A stretch of 5,060 nucleotides of DNA from NCBI GenBank assembly GCA_021793535.1, contig JAJYSO010000162.1:1-5060 (forward strand), read 5' to 3'. The notes beneath the pieces were generated by a model that did no database searches, had not been told where the DNA came from, and saw only the letters and a list, made by a program, of their open reading frames with translations. This document shows positions 4,858 to 5,060 of this stretch, piece by piece. Each line of letters opens with the position of its first letter. Position 1 is the stretch's first letter. The DNA is from Bacteroidota bacterium (GTDB lineage: Bacteria; Bacteroidota; Bacteroidia; Flavobacteriales; Flavobacteriaceae). The position numbers were made by a program, and so were the translations under genes.

Positions 4858-5060
4858 TTATTCCTCTAAGGTAATAGCATCAAAGTCTTCATTAAAAAAA
4901 TCAGACAAAAACATTCCTATCCGGTCTAAAATATTTACAAGAGAACTAAAACGGAAATCTTCTGAGCACGCCTCATATTTTCCATACTGTGATCTATTTA
5001 GCTCATATTTGTAGGCAAAATCATAATCTAATAACTTCGAAGGGTGTTCGTCAAGTCCCT
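4858..5060 (-). CDS. Unrecognised protein, C-terminal 66 residues (starts beyond the right edge)
   Basis: The minus-strand frame enters at the right edge with two bases of a split codon, then codons from 5058, and ends with TAA at 4860-4858. It reads GLDEHPSKLLDYDFAYKYEL (first 20 residues of the fragment) and ends ...MFLSDFFNEDFDAITLEE. The other two minus-strand frames close within about 30 bases of the edge, while this one stays open to a natural acidic C-terminus, supporting a real gene. The tail is rich in acidic and aromatic residues (Y, F, D, E), with a likely amphipathic helix around SSLVNILDRIGMFLSDFFN. It has no signal or membrane segment in view. I do not recognise the family, and nothing nearby suggests a function. 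Confidence 0.75.
   Translation of the reverse strand, partial: GLDEHPSKLLDYDFAYKYELNRSQYGKYEACSEDFRFSSLVNILDRIGMFLSDFFNEDFDAITLEE

Noticed and set aside
4669..5014. Two plus-strand frames of 66 and 72 residues at the right end
   Set aside because: Their Leu/Ser/Pro-rich sequences come from the pyrimidine-rich strand opposite the minus-strand gene end and tandem repeat.
1..5060. tRNA or rRNA genes
   Set aside because: No cloverleaf with a T-loop signature and no ribosomal RNA segment was noticed on either strand.

Overview
The window looks like an accessory, repeat-rich stretch of a Bacteroidota chromosome, most likely Flavobacteriia. The genes are AT-rich, their starts lack a Shine-Dalgarno sequence and sit behind A/T-rich leaders, and several intergenic sites match the Bacteroidota -7 promoter element TAnnTTTG. 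The assignment is an inference from these signs and from the protein families, not from a database match.

Layout. Bases 1 to about 1030 are the 5' part of a group II intron on the minus strand. About 500 bases of structured intron RNA come first, followed by the first 177 residues of its reverse transcriptase/maturase, which runs off the left edge. The intron ends beside an imperfect palindromic repeat (about 1030-1144). A TetA-like (TCR/Tet) MFS efflux transporter follows on the plus strand (1223-2467). It converges on a SulP-family anion transporter with a C-terminal STAS domain on the minus strand (2547-4088). The SulP gene has a leader of about 150 bases, with two TAnnTTTG boxes upstream and a perfect 20-bp palindrome just before its start codon. 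A second copy of the palindromic repeat lies at 4365-4504. At the right edge, on the minus strand, are two short open stretches of uncertain status (4567-4704 and 4734-4835) and the last 66 residues of an unrecognised gene (4858-5060).

How it fits together. The two transporters are intact single genes separated from their neighbours by related repeats; they do not form an operon and show no shared pathway. The most unusual signal is the repeat itself. Copies near 1030-1144 and 4365-4504, in the same orientation, share a core but carry different inverted arms, each arm complementary to its own partner. Shorter related pieces lie at 2439-2515, where one supplies the last codons of the MFS gene. 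This suggests a dispersed structured element that separates and reshapes single-gene units, with the intron lodged beside one copy.
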